Of a stretch of DNA of 64,000 nt, positions 19,701 through 29,630 are shown in pieces. Numbering within the stretch: the stretch's first letter is position 1; every line of letters starts with the position of its first letter. Source of the DNA: Dromaius novaehollandiae (taxonomy: Eukaryota > Chordata > Aves > Casuariiformes > Dromaiidae); NCBI RefSeq assembly GCF_036370855.1, contig NW_026991466.1, forward strand, positions 62,001 through 126,000, read 5' to 3'. Both the position numbers and the translations under genes were made by a program. The notes beneath the pieces are model-generated. The model was not told where the DNA came from and searched no databases. It worked only from the letters and a program-made list of their open reading frames with translations.

Positions 19701-22700
19701 AGGTGATTATTAGTGCATCATTAGTGGGTTATTAGCGGGTCGTCAGCACATCATTGGCAGGTCGTTAGTGGGTCGTTAGCGCGTCATTAGCGGGTCATTA
19801 GCACGTCATTAGCACGTCATTAGGGGGTCATTAGCACGTCATTAGCGTGTCGTTAGGGGGTCGTTAGCACTTCATTAGAACGTCATTAGGGGGTCATTAG
19901 CACGTCATCAGCGGGTCATTAGCGGGTCATTAGGGGGTCATTAGCACGTCATTAGGGGGTCATTAGGGGGTCGTTAGGGAGTCATTAGCAGGTCATTAGC
20001 GGGTCATTAGCACGTCATTAACACATCGTTAGGGGGTCATTAGCAGGTCATTAGCAGGTCATTAGCGGGTCATTAGGGGGTCGTTAGGGGGTCACTAGCG
20101 CGTCATTAGGGGGTCGTTAGCGGGTCATTAGCGCGTCATTAGCGGGTTATTAGCGGGTCATCAGCACATCATTGGCAGGTCGTTAGCGGGCCGTTAGCGG
20201 GTCATTAGCGGGTTATTAGCGGGTCATTAGCACGTCATTAGCGGTTTTTTAGCGGGTCATTAGGGAGTCATTAGCGCGTCATTAGCGGGTCCTTAGGGGC
20301 TCATTAGCACGTCATTAACACATTATTAGGGGGTCATTAGCGGGTCACTAGCAAGTTATTAGCGGGTCATTAGCAGGTCATTAGCGGGTCATTAACACAT
20401 CATTAGGGGGTCGTTAGGGGGTCATTAGCACGTCATTAGCAGGTCATTAGTGGGCCATTAGCGCGTCGCTAGTGTGTCATTATTGGGTCATTAGCACGTC
20501 ATTAGCACATCATTAACACATCATTAGCGGGTCGTTAGCGGGTCATTAGCACGTCATTAGGGGGTCGTTAGGGGTCATTAGCAGGTCATTAGGGGGTCAT
20601 TAGCACGTCATTAGCGGGTCATTAGCGGGTCATTAACACATCCTTAGGGGGTCATTAGCGGGTCATTAGCGGGTCATTAGCGGGTCATTAACACATCATT
20701 AGGGGGTCATTGGGGGTCATTAGCACGTCATTAGCGTGTGGTTAGGGGGTCATTAGGGGGTCATTAGCTGGTCATTAGCGGGTCATTAACACATCATTAG
20801 GGGGTCGTTAGGGGATCATTAGCAGGTCATTAGCAGGTCATTAACACGTCGTTAGCAGGTCACTAGGGGGTCGTTAGGGGGTCCCTAGCGGGTCACTAGG
20901 GGGTCATTAGGGGGTCGTTAGGGGGTCCCTAGCGGGTCACTAGGGGGTCATTAGGGGGTCGTTAGGGGGTCCCTAGCGGGTCATTAGCGCGTCATTAGCA
21001 GGTCATTAGCGGGTCATTAACACATCATTAGCGGGTTGTTAGGGGGTCCCTAGCGGGGCCGTCCCTAGCGGGTGGCGGCGCACCTGCATCTCGACGTAGG
21101 TGTGGGGCAGGCCGTACTCGGGCGGCAGCTTGCGGTCGTTGTTGATGAGGTGGTCGAGCACCGAGGGGCTGAGGATGGGCTGGGGGGGGGGCGAGGGGCG
21201 GGGTCAGCACGGGGGCGTGGCCACACGGGGGGCGTGGCCACACGGGGGGGGCGGGACCTGGGTGTCGAGGAAGACCACGCGCTCCTGGGTGATGAAGAAG
21301 TCGATGCCACAGGTCTGGTTGCCGCCGCGCTCCTTCATCTCGGGGCTCTGCGGCCGGAACACGAAGGCCCTGGGGGGGGGGCGGGGTTGGGGGGCTGCCC
21401 CACGGCCCCCGCTGCCCCATAGGGACCCCCACCTGCCCCATAGGGACCCCCAGCTGCCCCATAGAGACACCAACTGCCCCGTAGAGACCTCCCCGGACCC
21501 CAAACTGCCCCATAGGGACCCCCACCTGCCCCGTAGGGACCACCTGGACCCCAAACTGCCCCATAGGGACCCCAGCTGCCCCATAGGGACCCCAGCTGCC
21601 CCACAGGGACCCCCAACTGCCCCATAGATACCCCCAACTGCCCCATAGAGACCCCCACCTGCCCCGTAGGGACCACCTAGACACCCAGCTGCCCCATAGG
21701 GACCCCCAGCTGCTCCATAGGGACCACCTAGACCCCAAACTGCCCCATAGGGACCACCTGGACCCCCAGCTGCCCCATAGGGACCCCAACTGCCCCATAG
21801 GGACCACCTGGACCCCCAGCTGCCCCATAGGGACCACCTGGACCCCAAACTGCCCCATAGGGACCCCCTGGACCCCCAGCTGCCCCATAGAGACCCCCAG
21901 CTGCCCCATAGGGACCACCTAGACCCCAAACTGCCCCATAGGGACCCCCTAGACCCCCAGCTGCCCCATAGGGACCCCCAACTGCCCCATAGGGACCACC
22001 TGGACCCCCAGCTGCCCCATAGGGACCCCAACTGCCCCATAGGGACCCCCAACTGCCCCATAGGGATCCGCAACTGCCCCATAGGGACCACCTGGACCCC
22101 AAACTGCCCCATAAGGACCCCCCCAGACCCGCAGCTGCCCCATAGATACCCCCTAAATGCCCCATAGAGACACCAACTGCCCCATAGCAGCACCCCCCAC
22201 AGCCCCGGCTGCCCCAGAGACCCCCAACTGCCCCATAGAGACCCCCAACTGCCCCATAGGGACCACCTGGACCCCCAACTGCCCCACAGGGACCTCCCCA
22301 AACCCCCATCAGCCCCCCAAGTGCCCCGGCAGCCCCCCCAGGGCCCCCCAAGCGCCCCCACAGCCCCCCAAGTGCCCCTGCACCCCCAGCCCCCCATGGC
22401 CCCCCGCACAGCCCCCCCCAGCCCCCCCCACACCCCCCCAGCCCCCCAAGTGCCCCCCCGGGCCCCCCCAGCCCCCCAAGTGCCCCAGCAGCCCCCCCAG
22501 CACCCCCCCAGCCCCCCAAGTGCCCCCCGGCCCCCGCACCGCGGATCCTCCTCGGGCTGGTTGGCCGCCAGCAGCGACATCAGCGTCGACTTCCCGGTGC
22601 CCTGGAGCCCCAGGACCCCCACGACCAGCACGTCCGTCTGGTCCAGCAGGAACTGCGGGGGGGCCCAGGCGTCCGGGGGGGCCCAGGCGTCCGGGAGGGG

Positions 22701-25520
22701 CCCGGGGGATGGGGGGGCCCAGGTGTCCGGGGGACCCAGGCGGATGGGGGGCCCAGGCGTCCGGGGGGGCCCAGGCGTCCGGGGAGGGGCCCAGGTGTCC
22801 GGGGAGGGGCCCAGGTGTCCGGGAGGGGCCCAGGCATCCGGGGAGGGGCCCAGGCGTCCGGGGGGGCCCAGGCGTCCGGGGAGGGGCCTGGGGGATGGGG
22901 GGGCCCAGGCATCTGGGGGGGCCCACGCGTCCAGGGAGGGGCCCAGGTGTCCGGGAGGGGCCCAGGTGTCCAGGGGGCCCAGGGGGAAGGGGGGGACCCA
23001 GGAGTCCACAGAGGGGCCCAGGCATCCGGGGAGGGGCCCAGGCGTCCGGGGTGGGGGGACCCACGCACCCGCGAGATGGGGCCCAGGTGTCTGGGGGGGC
23101 CAGGGGGATGGGGGGAGCCCAGGTGTCCGGGGAGGGGCCCAGGCGTCCGGGAGGGGCCCAGGTGTCCGGGGGGGGACCCAGGTGTCCGGGGAAGGGCCCA
23201 GGTGTCCGGGAGGGGCCCAGGTGTCCGGGGAGGGGCCCAGGTGTCCGGGGAGGGGCCCAGGCGTCCGGGAGGGGCCCAGGTGTCCGGGAGGGGCCCAGGT
23301 GTCTGGGGAAGGGCCCAGGTGTCCGGGGAGGGGCCCAGGTGTCCGGGGAGGGGCCCAGGTGTCCGGGAGGGGCCCAGGCGTCCGGGCGCACCTCGATGGC
23401 GCTGTCGCACCAGTTCATCTGCTCGTCCACCAGTTTGATGCTGCTCTTCATCTTCTCGGGCGCCGCCAGTCGCGCCTGGCCGGCCACCGCTGCCGCGGGC
23501 GTGAGCGGGCCCCGGCGTCCGGGGGGCCCAGGCGTCCGGGGCCTCCGACACCCCCACCCAAGGGGCCCAGGCGTCCGGGGGGCCCAGGCGTCCGGGGCCT
23601 CCGACACCCCCACCCAAGGGGCCCAGGCGTCCGGGGGGGCCCAGGCGTCCGGGCACAAGCAGCACCTCCAGCCCTGCCCTGTGGCTCCGCCCCCAGCCCC
23701 ATAGCCCTGCCCTCAAGCCCCTCCCCCAGCCCCATGGCTCCTCCCCCATGCTGTAGCCCCGCCCCCAGGCCTATAACCCCGCCCCTTACTCCCAGCTCCT
23801 CCCCCAGCCCTATGGCCCCACCCCCAGCCCCACCCCCATAGCCCCTCCCCTTACTCCCAGCCCCTCCTCCACCCTATAGCTCCACCCCCAGCCTCGTGGC
23901 CCCGCCTCCAACCCAAAAGCCCCTCCCCCAGCCCCAAAGCCCCTCCCCCAGCCCCCTGGCCCCGCCCCCCATCCCCTGGCCCCGCCCCCAGCCTCATGGC
24001 CCTGCCCCCATGTCTATAGCTCCGCCCACAACCCCCCACAGCCCCGCCCTCCCACACACTGTGGCCCCGCCCCTCATGACCAGCCCCATTCCCAGGCAGC
24101 CCCGCCCCCTCCCGGGCTCCGCCCACCTCCCGAGGCCCCGCCCCCCGGGTGGCCCCGCCCACTCACGGTCCAGGGTGCCGGGGGGGGCCGGCAGCCCCCG
24201 GTTGTGCAGCTGGTAGACGGGCTGGGTGGGGCGGGGCTCCGCCCGGGGCGGGGCCAGCGCAGGCCCCTCCCCCCCGGCCCCGCCCCGCCCCTCCTCCCGC
24301 GCCTTCATCAGCACGATGGGCGGGGCCGGCCCCGCCGCGGGGGGGGGCGGCCCCGCCCCCGGCCCCGCCCCGGCCTTGGCCTGCGGAAGCCGTCAGGGGC
24401 CCAGGCGTCCGGGCGCTGCCCCGACCCCCCCCCCCGACCCCACCCCGACGGGCCCAGGCGTCCGGGGACCCCCACAAGGGGCCCAGGCGTCCGGGCTCCC
24501 CTCCCCCCCGAGGGGCCCAGGCATCTGGCCCCCCCCCCCCACCATGAGGGGCCCAGGCGTCCGGGCCCCCCCCTCCCCCCCCCGGGGCCCAGGCGTCCGG
24601 GCTCACCCTCCCCCCCCAGGGGCCCAGGCCTCCGGGCTCCCCCCTCCCCCCCCCAGGGGCCCAGGCGTCCGGGCCCCCCCCTCCCCCCCCCAGGGGCCCA
24701 GGCGTCCGGGCCCCCCCCTCCCCCCCCCAGGGGCCCAGGCGTCCGGGCTCACCCGCTCCCCCGGCGGCTTGGCCAGGATGATTGGCGTCTTCTGCATGAC
24801 TCCGCCCCCCGGCTCCTCCCCCGCCTCCTGGCCCGGGGGGGCGGGGTCAGCGCCAGGCCACGCCCCCCCTCTCCCACCCAGCCCCACCCCCTCCCCAGCC
24901 CACCCCCCCTCTCCCCTCCATGGCTCATGGCTCCGCCCCTCTAGCCCCGCCCCCTGTGGCCACACCCCTTCCTCTAGCCACACCCCTTTCCCACCCCATA
25001 GCCCCGCCCCTCCCTCTAGCCCCGCCCCCTGCACCTGACCCCCACATCCCATCACCCCCCACCCCAAAGCCCTGCCCCCTGCTCTAGCCCCACCCCTAGC
25101 CACCCTGCTCCTCTTAGCCCCGCCCACCCTGCCCAAGCCACACCCCTACACCCAGCCCTGGCTTTAGCCCCGCCCCGACCAAGCCACGCCCCCATACCCG
25201 GCCCTGGCGTTAGCACCGCCCCCTGACATAGCCCCGCCCCCACCTGGCCCCGCCCCCTCCCACCGCGCGGCCCCGCCCCCTCACGTAGCCCCGCCCCCTC
25301 ACGTAGCCCCGCCCACCCTGCGCTCCCAGGGGGCGGCGGCAGCGGCAGCGTCGCGGGGCGGGGCCGGCGGCGGGGGCGGGGCCACGGCGGCGGCGGCGGG
25401 AGGGGGCGGGGCGGCGGCGGCGGCGGGGGGCGGGGCCGGGGGCGGGGCCGGGGGCGGGTCCTTGTCGCGGGGCCACCGGCGCCGCCCGGGGCCCGACTGG
25501 CTCTGCCCCGACTCCGACAT
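13776..25520 (-). CDS. SMG9: SMG9, nonsense-mediated mRNA decay factor
   Basis: Regulatory subunit of the SMG1 kinase complex (with SMG8) that controls UPF1 phosphorylation in nonsense-mediated decay. Thirteen coding exons (minus): 25317-25520, 24753-24827, 24167-24380, 23392-23489, 22540-22652, 21258-21369, 21084-21179, 18546-18631, 17058-17164, 16017-16124, 15294-15419, 14581-14725, 13776-13854. All phases close into 520 residues, the human length. The start MSESGQSQSG matches human MSESGHSQPG; the N-terminus is Pro/Ala-rich (residues 22-66) and disordered-looking. VMQKTPIILAKPP and QMNWCDSAIE precede the G-like domain, whose Walker A motif GLQGTGKS is at 212-219. MKERGGNQTCGIDFF, FTVCHVVLVVQDWFTDLS and VFLQNKAR follow. 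The C-terminus is HYAARIWDGVKKSS to AEYSRLLA. The 5' UTR is spliced: the acceptor lies at 25525, and the first exon probably ends at 26678. Confidence 0.98.
13855..14575. repeat. CCTCCCAGTGCC minisatellite, SMG9 intron 12
   Basis: An array of CCCAGTGCCTCCCAGTGCCC units (10-11 bp) from acceptor to donor, of the same family as 100-833. Confidence 0.92.
14748..15285. repeat. GGACGCCTGGGCCCCTCC minisatellite (reverse orientation), SMG9 intron 11
   Basis: About 25 units of 20-22 bp. The exon 11 donor reads GTGAGGGCCCCGGCGTCCGG, so the sense-strand orientation follows the bases after GT. Confidence 0.93.
15422..16012. repeat. GGGGCCCAGGCGTCC minisatellite, SMG9 intron 10
   Basis: About 25 units. 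The first part alternates GGGGGTTCAGGCGTCCGGGG with GGGCCCAGGCGTCCGGGG as a dimer of about 42 bp. The later part has C-rich spacers. Confidence 0.92.
16130..17057. repeat. Array of SMG9 exon 9 donor copies, SMG9 intron 9
   Basis: Twelve units of 54-77 bp from about 16309 to 17045, each with GGCTCACCCAGGTGGGGGTA plus GTACT followed by two to four copies of GCTATGGGTC. On the sense strand each unit contains TACTACCCCCACCTGG, the last bases of exon 9 (Tyr-Tyr-Pro-His-Leu), and its donor GTGAGCC. A separate copy of the exon 10 start (GTTCTGCAGGAACACTGGGG) lies at about 16190-16208. Confidence 0.95.
17168..17835. repeat. ACACCCGGAAACAACACCGT minisatellite, SMG9 intron 8
   Basis: About 20 units of 25-35 bp (GACGACACCCGGAAACAACA plus CCGTCACGGGG), degenerating toward 17830. 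Confidence 0.9.
17840..18540. repeat. GGGGCCGTGGGGCAGC minisatellite, SMG9 intron 8
   Basis: An array of GCCGTGGGGCAGCCGTGGGG-type units reaching the exon 8 donor, where GGCGGCACCTG blends into the repeat. Confidence 0.9.
18735..21075. repeat. 2.3-kb decamer array GTCATTAGCG, SMG9 intron 7
   Basis: More than 200 units with a period of almost exactly 10 bp (GTCATTAGCG, GTTATTAGCG, GTCATTAGGG, GTCATTAGCA). Every unit holds an ATTA/TAAT core. Composition (AT about 50%) is clearly unlike the G/C-rich surroundings. It fills the intron between exons 7 and 8. Confidence 0.97.
21380..22310. repeat. CCCCATAGGGACC repeat, SMG9 intron 5
   Basis: About 40 units: AGCTGCCCCATAGGGACCCC alternates with ACCTGGACCCCCAACTGCCC, giving about 21- and 38-bp periods. 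It continues into an AGCCCCCCAAGTGCCCC repeat (22310-22535) near the exon 5 donor. Confidence 0.92.
22660..23390. repeat. GGGGCCCAGGCGTCC minisatellite, SMG9 intron 4
   Basis: About 33 units of 19-22 bp. The T variant GGCCCAGGTGTCCGGGGAGG dominates after 23150. Confidence 0.94.
23500..24165. repeat. GGCCCAGGCGTCC remnant and CCCCTCCCCCAGCCCCATGG repeat, SMG9 intron 3
   Basis: 23500-23655 has six units of the main family in two about 62-bp blocks containing GGCCTCCGACACCCCCACCC. The rest is a degenerate CCCCGCCCCCAGCCCCATGG repeat. Confidence 0.85.
24395..24745. repeat. GGGGCCCAGGCGTCCGGGCCC minisatellite, SMG9 intron 2
   Basis: About 10 units of about 33-36 bp with C-rich spacers, ending at the exon 2 donor GTGAGCCCGG. 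Confidence 0.9.
24840..25310. repeat. CCCCTAGCCCCGCCCCC repeat, SMG9 intron after coding exon 1
   Basis: A degenerate repeat of TAGCCCCGCCCCC or CCACACCCC units. The last two units, TCACGTAGCCCCGCCCCC, are nearly identical. Nothing coding is seen. Confidence 0.75.
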
Positions 25521-25529
25521 CGGCCTGGG

Positions 25530-26160
25530 GGGGCCTGCGGGATGCACAGGCACCTAGAGCGACCTATAGGCGCCCTGCAGCGACCTACGGGGTCCCGCGG
25601 GACGTACAGCAACCTATAGGGGACCTGCAGGATGTATAGCAAGCCATAGGGCCCCTATATGACACACAACAACCTATAGGAAACTGAGAGGAGGTATAGT
25701 GATCTATAGGGCACTTGCATGGGATGTATAGTGACCTATAGGGGCCCTATAGGACGTACAGTGACCTATAAGGGGCCTGTGGGATGTATAGCAGCCTATA
25801 GCAGGCCTGCATGGACAGACAGTGACCTATAGGGCACTTGCACGGGGTGTACTGCAACCTATAGGGGCCCTGTGGGATGTATAGAGGCCTGTAGGGGAGC
25901 TGCAGGACATATAGAGACCTATAGGGCACTTGTATGGGGCATATAGTGACCTATAGGAGCCCTGCGGGACATATAGTGGCCTATAGAGTTCCTACATGGA
26001 CAGACAGTGACCTACAGGGCCTTTGCACGGGGCATATAACGACCTATAGGGGACCTGCGGGATGTATTGTGGCGTATAGGGGACCTGCATGGACATATAG
26101 CGATCTGTAGGAGCCCTACACGACACACAGTGGTGTATAGGGGTTATAGGGGCCAGGAGA
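25530..26160. repeat. Roughly 40-bp GGACGTATAGTGACCTATAG repeat, SMG9 5' UTR intron
   Basis: About 14 units of TGCGGGATGTATAGTGACCT plus ATAGGGG-type sequence. The TATAG palindromes recur about every 20 bp. Confidence 0.9.
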
Positions 26161-26640
26161 AGGACTATAGGGGCCGGGGGGGGGGGCTATAGGGGTCAGG
26201 GAGGGACCATGGAGGCTGCAGGGTGCCTATAGGGACCACGAGGGGGGGGCTGAAGGGCCCAGAGGAAAGTCTATAGGAACCATAAAGAGAGCTATAGGGG
26301 ACGGGGGGGAGCTATAGAGCTATAGGGCCCAGAGGGACTATAGGAGCCTGGGAGGCCTATAGGGGTCACAGGGGGGCTATAGGGGCTGCGGGGTGTCTGT
26401 AGGGACCATGGGGGGGGGCTACAGGGGCCAGAGAAGGATCTATAGGGGCCACAAAGAGGGCTATAGGCGCCGGGGGGGGCTATAGGAGCCTGGGAGGCTC
26501 CATAGGGGCCACGGGGGGGGCTATAGGGGCCAGAGAAGGGTCTATAGGGACCAGGGAGAGCGCTACGGGGGCCGGGAGGGTCCATAGGGGCCACGAGGGG
26601 GGCTATATGGGCCGGGGGGGGGGCCATAGGACTACGGGGG
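26140..26640. repeat. GGGGGGCTATAGGGGCC repeat, SMG9 5' UTR intron
   Basis: About 20 units of CTATAGGGGCCAGGGAGGG type. It shares the CTATAGGGG core with the IGLON5 intron 1 repeat. Confidence 0.88.
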
Positions 26641-27100
26641 CCGCGGAGGGACACGCGGCGGCGCGGGCGGGCGGCACCTGCGGCGGGAGGCGGCGTCGCC
26701 CCGGTAACAGCGGAGGGATCCGGGCGGCGGCGGCGGCGGCTGCGCGGCGCGGGCTGGACCTCGGCGGCCGCCGTCGGGAGGAGCGCGCATGCGCGGAGGG
26801 GCGGGGCCCCGCGGGGCAGGGGGTGGGCGGGGCCTCGCGGCGGCGCATGCGCGGAGGGGCGGGGCGGCGCGGCCGTGGGGGGGGCCTTAAAGGGGCAACG
26901 CCCCCTGCCCGGGAGGGCCAGCGGCGCCGAGCGGGTAGCGCGGGCTGGGAGGGGGCCGGACGCCTGGGCCCCTTTTGGGGGTGGGGAGGGAGGGTCGTTC
27001 CCCCCCCCCCGGACGCCTGGGCCCCCTCGGTCCGGCGTCTCCGCCCCCAAAGAGCGGCCACGCGGGGCGGGGCGGCTGCGGGCCTGGGCCCGGGAGCGGT
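26640..27100. promoter_or_regulatory. Bidirectional CpG-island promoter of SMG9 and the C2H2 gene
   Basis: A CpG island between divergent genes. Two perfect NRF1 sites GCGCATGCGC lie at 26785-26794 and 26843-26852. A CCTTAAAGGGG element (about 26884) matches those of the ETHE1 promoter. The SMG9 noncoding first exon probably ends at 26678 (minus strand CAG/GTGCCGC). The plus-strand noncoding exon probably ends at 27098 (GAGCG/GTGAGC). Confidence 0.7.
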
Positions 27101-27285
27101 GAGCGGCGGCGCCCGGACGCCTGGGCCCATTGTGGGGGGGGTGGGAGGGGTTCCCGGACGCCTGGGCCCCTCTTGAGGGGGTTCCCGGACGCCTGGGCCC
27201 CTCGTGGGGGTGTCCCGGACGCCTGGGTCCCTTCTGGGGGGGGGGGGGCCCGGACGCCTGGGCCCCGCTGACCCCCCCCACCCCC
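26950..27285. repeat. GGACGCCTGGGCCCC minisatellite in C2H2 gene 5' intron
   Basis: About eight units (CCCGGACGCCTGGGCCCCTC plus spacers) straddling the noncoding exon of the plus-strand gene. The sense orientation is the same as at most donors of the minus-strand genes. Confidence 0.88.
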
Positions 27286-27298
27286 CCCGCAGGCCGCC

Positions 27299-29072
27299 AT
27301 GGAGCTGGGCGCCGCCATGGAGCTGGGGGCCGAGATCGAGGTGCTGGAAGGGGCCCCCGAGGGGCTGCCCGTCACCCTGGTAGGGCCGGGGGGGGCCGGG
27401 GGGGTCCTGGGGGGCTGGAATAGCCCTTGTGGGGTCCTGGGGGGGTCCCCAGGGGTCCTGGGGGGGTTCAGAGGGGTCTGGGGGGCTGGAATAACCCTTG
27501 GGGGGGGTCCTGGGGGCTGGGGGGGTCCCCAGGGGTCCTGAGGGGGTTCAGAGGGGTCTGGGGGGCTGGAATAACCCTTGGGGGGGTCCTGGGGGGTTCC
27601 TGAGGGCCTTGGGGGGGTCCTGGGGGACTTGGGGGGGTCCCCAGGGGTCCTAGGAGGTCCCTGAGGGTCTGGGGGGGTCCTGGGGGGTCCCTGAGTGTCT
27701 TGGGGGGGTCTTGAGGGACTGGGGTGGGTCCTGGGGGGGCTCAGAGGGGTCCTGGAGGGCTGGAATAGCCCTTGGGGGGGTCCTGGGGGGTCCCCAGGGG
27801 TTGGGGGGGGCCCTGGGGGGGGCTCAGGGGCACTTGGGGGGCTCCCAGAGGGGCTGGGGGGGCTCAGTGGGGCCTTGGGGGGGGTCCCAGGGCAATGGGG
27901 GGGCTCTGGGGGGTCCGGGGGGGTCCCAGTCCGTGTCCCCCCCCCCCAAAAACGCCTCCCCCCCCCCAGGAGAACGCCCGGAACTGCCTCTGCCTCGAGG
28001 GGCTGCCGGAGTCGAGCAGCGACGACGAGGGGGAGCCGCGGCCCCGCCCCCGCCCCCGCCCGGTGCCCCCCCCGCCGCCGCCGCCGCCCCCCCCCGGCCG
28101 CCCCCCCGGCCCCGCTGCCCCCTCTGCGGCAAGCGCTTCGCCCGCGCCGCCCGCCTGGCCCGCCACGCTGCCTGGCACGCCCGCCGCCCCCCCGCCCCCC
28201 CGGGAGAGGGAGAAACCCCCGGCAACGCCGCCGAAGCAGCCAGCCACCCCCCCGCGGTCGCCACGGAAACGCCCGGAAACCTGTCACCTGCGGCCACGGA
28301 AACATCCGGAAACCTGTCGCCCGCCACCACAGAAACACCTGGAAACGTGTCACCTGTCACCGCGGAAACATCCGGAAACCTGTTGCCAACCGCCGCGGAA
28401 ACATCCGGAGACCTGTTGCCTGTTGTCACGGAAATATCCGGAAACCTGTCGGCTGTTGACGCGGAAGTTTCCGGCTACCCACACTGCACCGCGGCGGAAG
28501 TTTCCGGCTACCCGCAGCTGACGGTGGCGGAAGTTTCCGGCTACCCACAATGCACCGTGGCGGAAATTTCCGGCTACCCACAATGCACCGTGGCGGAAGT
28601 TTCCGGTTACCCCTGCGACGCCGTGGTGGAAGTTTCCGGCTACCCACAATGCACCGTGGCGGAAGTTTCCGGTTACCCCTGTGACACCGTAGTGGAGGTG
28701 TCGAGCTACCCACAATCCACCGCGGCGGAAGTTTCCGGCTACCCGCACGCCGCAATGGCGGAAGTTTCCGGCTACCGTCAACCAACCGCGGCGGACGTTT
28801 CCGGCTACCCACGATGCAGCGGGGCGGACGTTTCCGGGGGCGGCTCGGGGCCCGGCCCCCCCCCGGTGCTGCTGCGGCTGGTGGCGCTGGCGGAGCTGGA
28901 GCTGGCGCCCGCCGGCCCCCCCGGCCCCCCCGGCCCCGTCCTGCTGCTGGAGCTGGCGCCCGAGGGGGCCCCCCGGCCCCCCCCCGGCCCCCCCCGGCCC
29001 ATTAAAGCGCTGAGCCCCCCCCCCGGCCTCTTTCGGCGCCGCTTCGGGGGGAAACGCTGCGGTTTTGGGTAA
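27299..29072 (+). CDS. Single C2H2 zinc-finger protein with 11-residue tandem repeats; name not recognised
   Basis: I do not recognise this gene. A first coding exon (27299-27379, acceptor CAG at 27290-27292, Kozak GCCGCCATGG) reads MELGAAMELGAEIEVLEGAP and onward, and splices to an exon starting at 27970 that reads ENARNCLCLEGLPESSSDDE. A Pro/Arg-rich tract follows. The next frame encodes one zinc finger, CPLCGKRF with C-x2-C-x12-H-x3-H spacing (28116-28180), about 18 eleven-residue repeats (28203-28850: TETSGNLSPA, then AEVSGYPQCTV) and a Leu-rich tail (VLLRLVALAELELA) to a stop at 29070-29072. The zinc-finger frame differs by one base from the first exon's frame. The switch must fall in the C/G-rich tract at about 28060-28100, so an assembly indel or a tiny unseen intron is likely. 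Divergent from SMG9 and convergent with KCNN4. Confidence 0.6.
27390..27960. repeat. GGGGGTCCTGGGGGG repeat, C2H2 gene intron
   Basis: Units such as GGGGGGTCCTGGGGGGTCCC plus CAGGGGTCC, with two near-identical about 90-bp blocks containing GGGGGGCTGGAATAACCCTT. Confidence 0.88.
28203..28850 (+). repeat. In-frame 33-bp coding minisatellite, about 18 units
   Basis: The first six or so units encode xETSGNLSPxx (ACGGAAACATCCGGAAACCT). The next twelve encode AEVSGYPQCTV (GCGGAAGTTTCCGGCTACCC). The unit length is 33 bp throughout, so the frame is kept. The GGAAGTTTCCGG part is an inverted repeat. Confidence 0.9.
29001..29006 (+). terminator. Possible polyadenylation signal ATTAAA of the C2H2 gene
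   Basis: ATTAAAGCGCTGAG resembles a typical vertebrate 3' end, but it lies before the in-frame stop at 29070, so its use would conflict with the open frame. Weak call. Confidence 0.3.
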
Positions 29073-29099
29073 AAAGAGACGCTGGGAACGGAAATGTCG

Positions 29100-29105
29100 T
29101 TTAAT
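29100..29105 (-). terminator. Candidate KCNN4 polyadenylation signal ATTAAA
   Basis: The plus strand reads TTTAAT. It is the first good signal past the KCNN4 stop (29631), about 525 bases downstream. No AATAAA was seen between them. Confidence 0.45.
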
Positions 29106-29109
29106 GCGC

Positions 29110-29590
29110 TGGGGGGGGGAAATGAGACCTAAAATGCCTCAAACTGGCCCCAAAAACCTGCCGAAGTGCCCCAAATCCCCCCAAACTGGCTCCCAAAATA
29201 CCCCGAACTGCCCCAAAACACCCCGAACTGCCCCAAAACACCCCGAACTGATCCTAAATCCCTCTGAACTGCCCCAAAACACCCCAAGCTGCCCCAAATC
29301 CCCCTGAACTGCCACCAAACCCCCTCAACTGGCCCCAAAACACCCTGAATTGCCCCAAATCCCCCTGAACTGCCCCCAAACACCCCAAACTGCCCCAAAA
29401 CATCTTGAACTGCTTCCAAATCCCCCTAAATTGCCCTAGAAACCCCTAAATTGCCCCCAGTTCCCCCCAAGCTTCCCCCAAACTGACCCAAAATCCCCTG
29501 AACTGACCCTAAATCCCCCCAAACTGGCACTAAATCCCCCCCAAGGCCCCCAAATTCCCCGCGAATCACCCCAAATCCCTCAGGCGACCC
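29110..29590. repeat. CCCCGAACTGCCCCAAAACA repeat in KCNN4 3' region
   Basis: About 22 units of CCCCAAACTGCCCCAAAACA type (20-22 bp). It resembles, in reverse complement, the SMG9 3' UTR repeat. If the candidate signal at 29100 is used, this is 3' UTR. Confidence 0.88.
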
Positions 29591-29630
29591 CCCCAAACCT
29601 GAGCATCTATTAGCAGCATTACGGCAGCCC

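Noticed and set aside
18735-21075. A possible telomere-like or satellite centromere block
   Set aside because: The unit GTCATTAGCG is not TTAGGG, and the array lies inside an SMG9 intron between two well-defined exons.
27299-29072. Naming the zinc-finger gene ZNF428, ZNF575 or ZNF576 from human neighbourhood
   Set aside because: As I recall those proteins, their finger number and flanking sequence do not match. Synteny alone is not enough.
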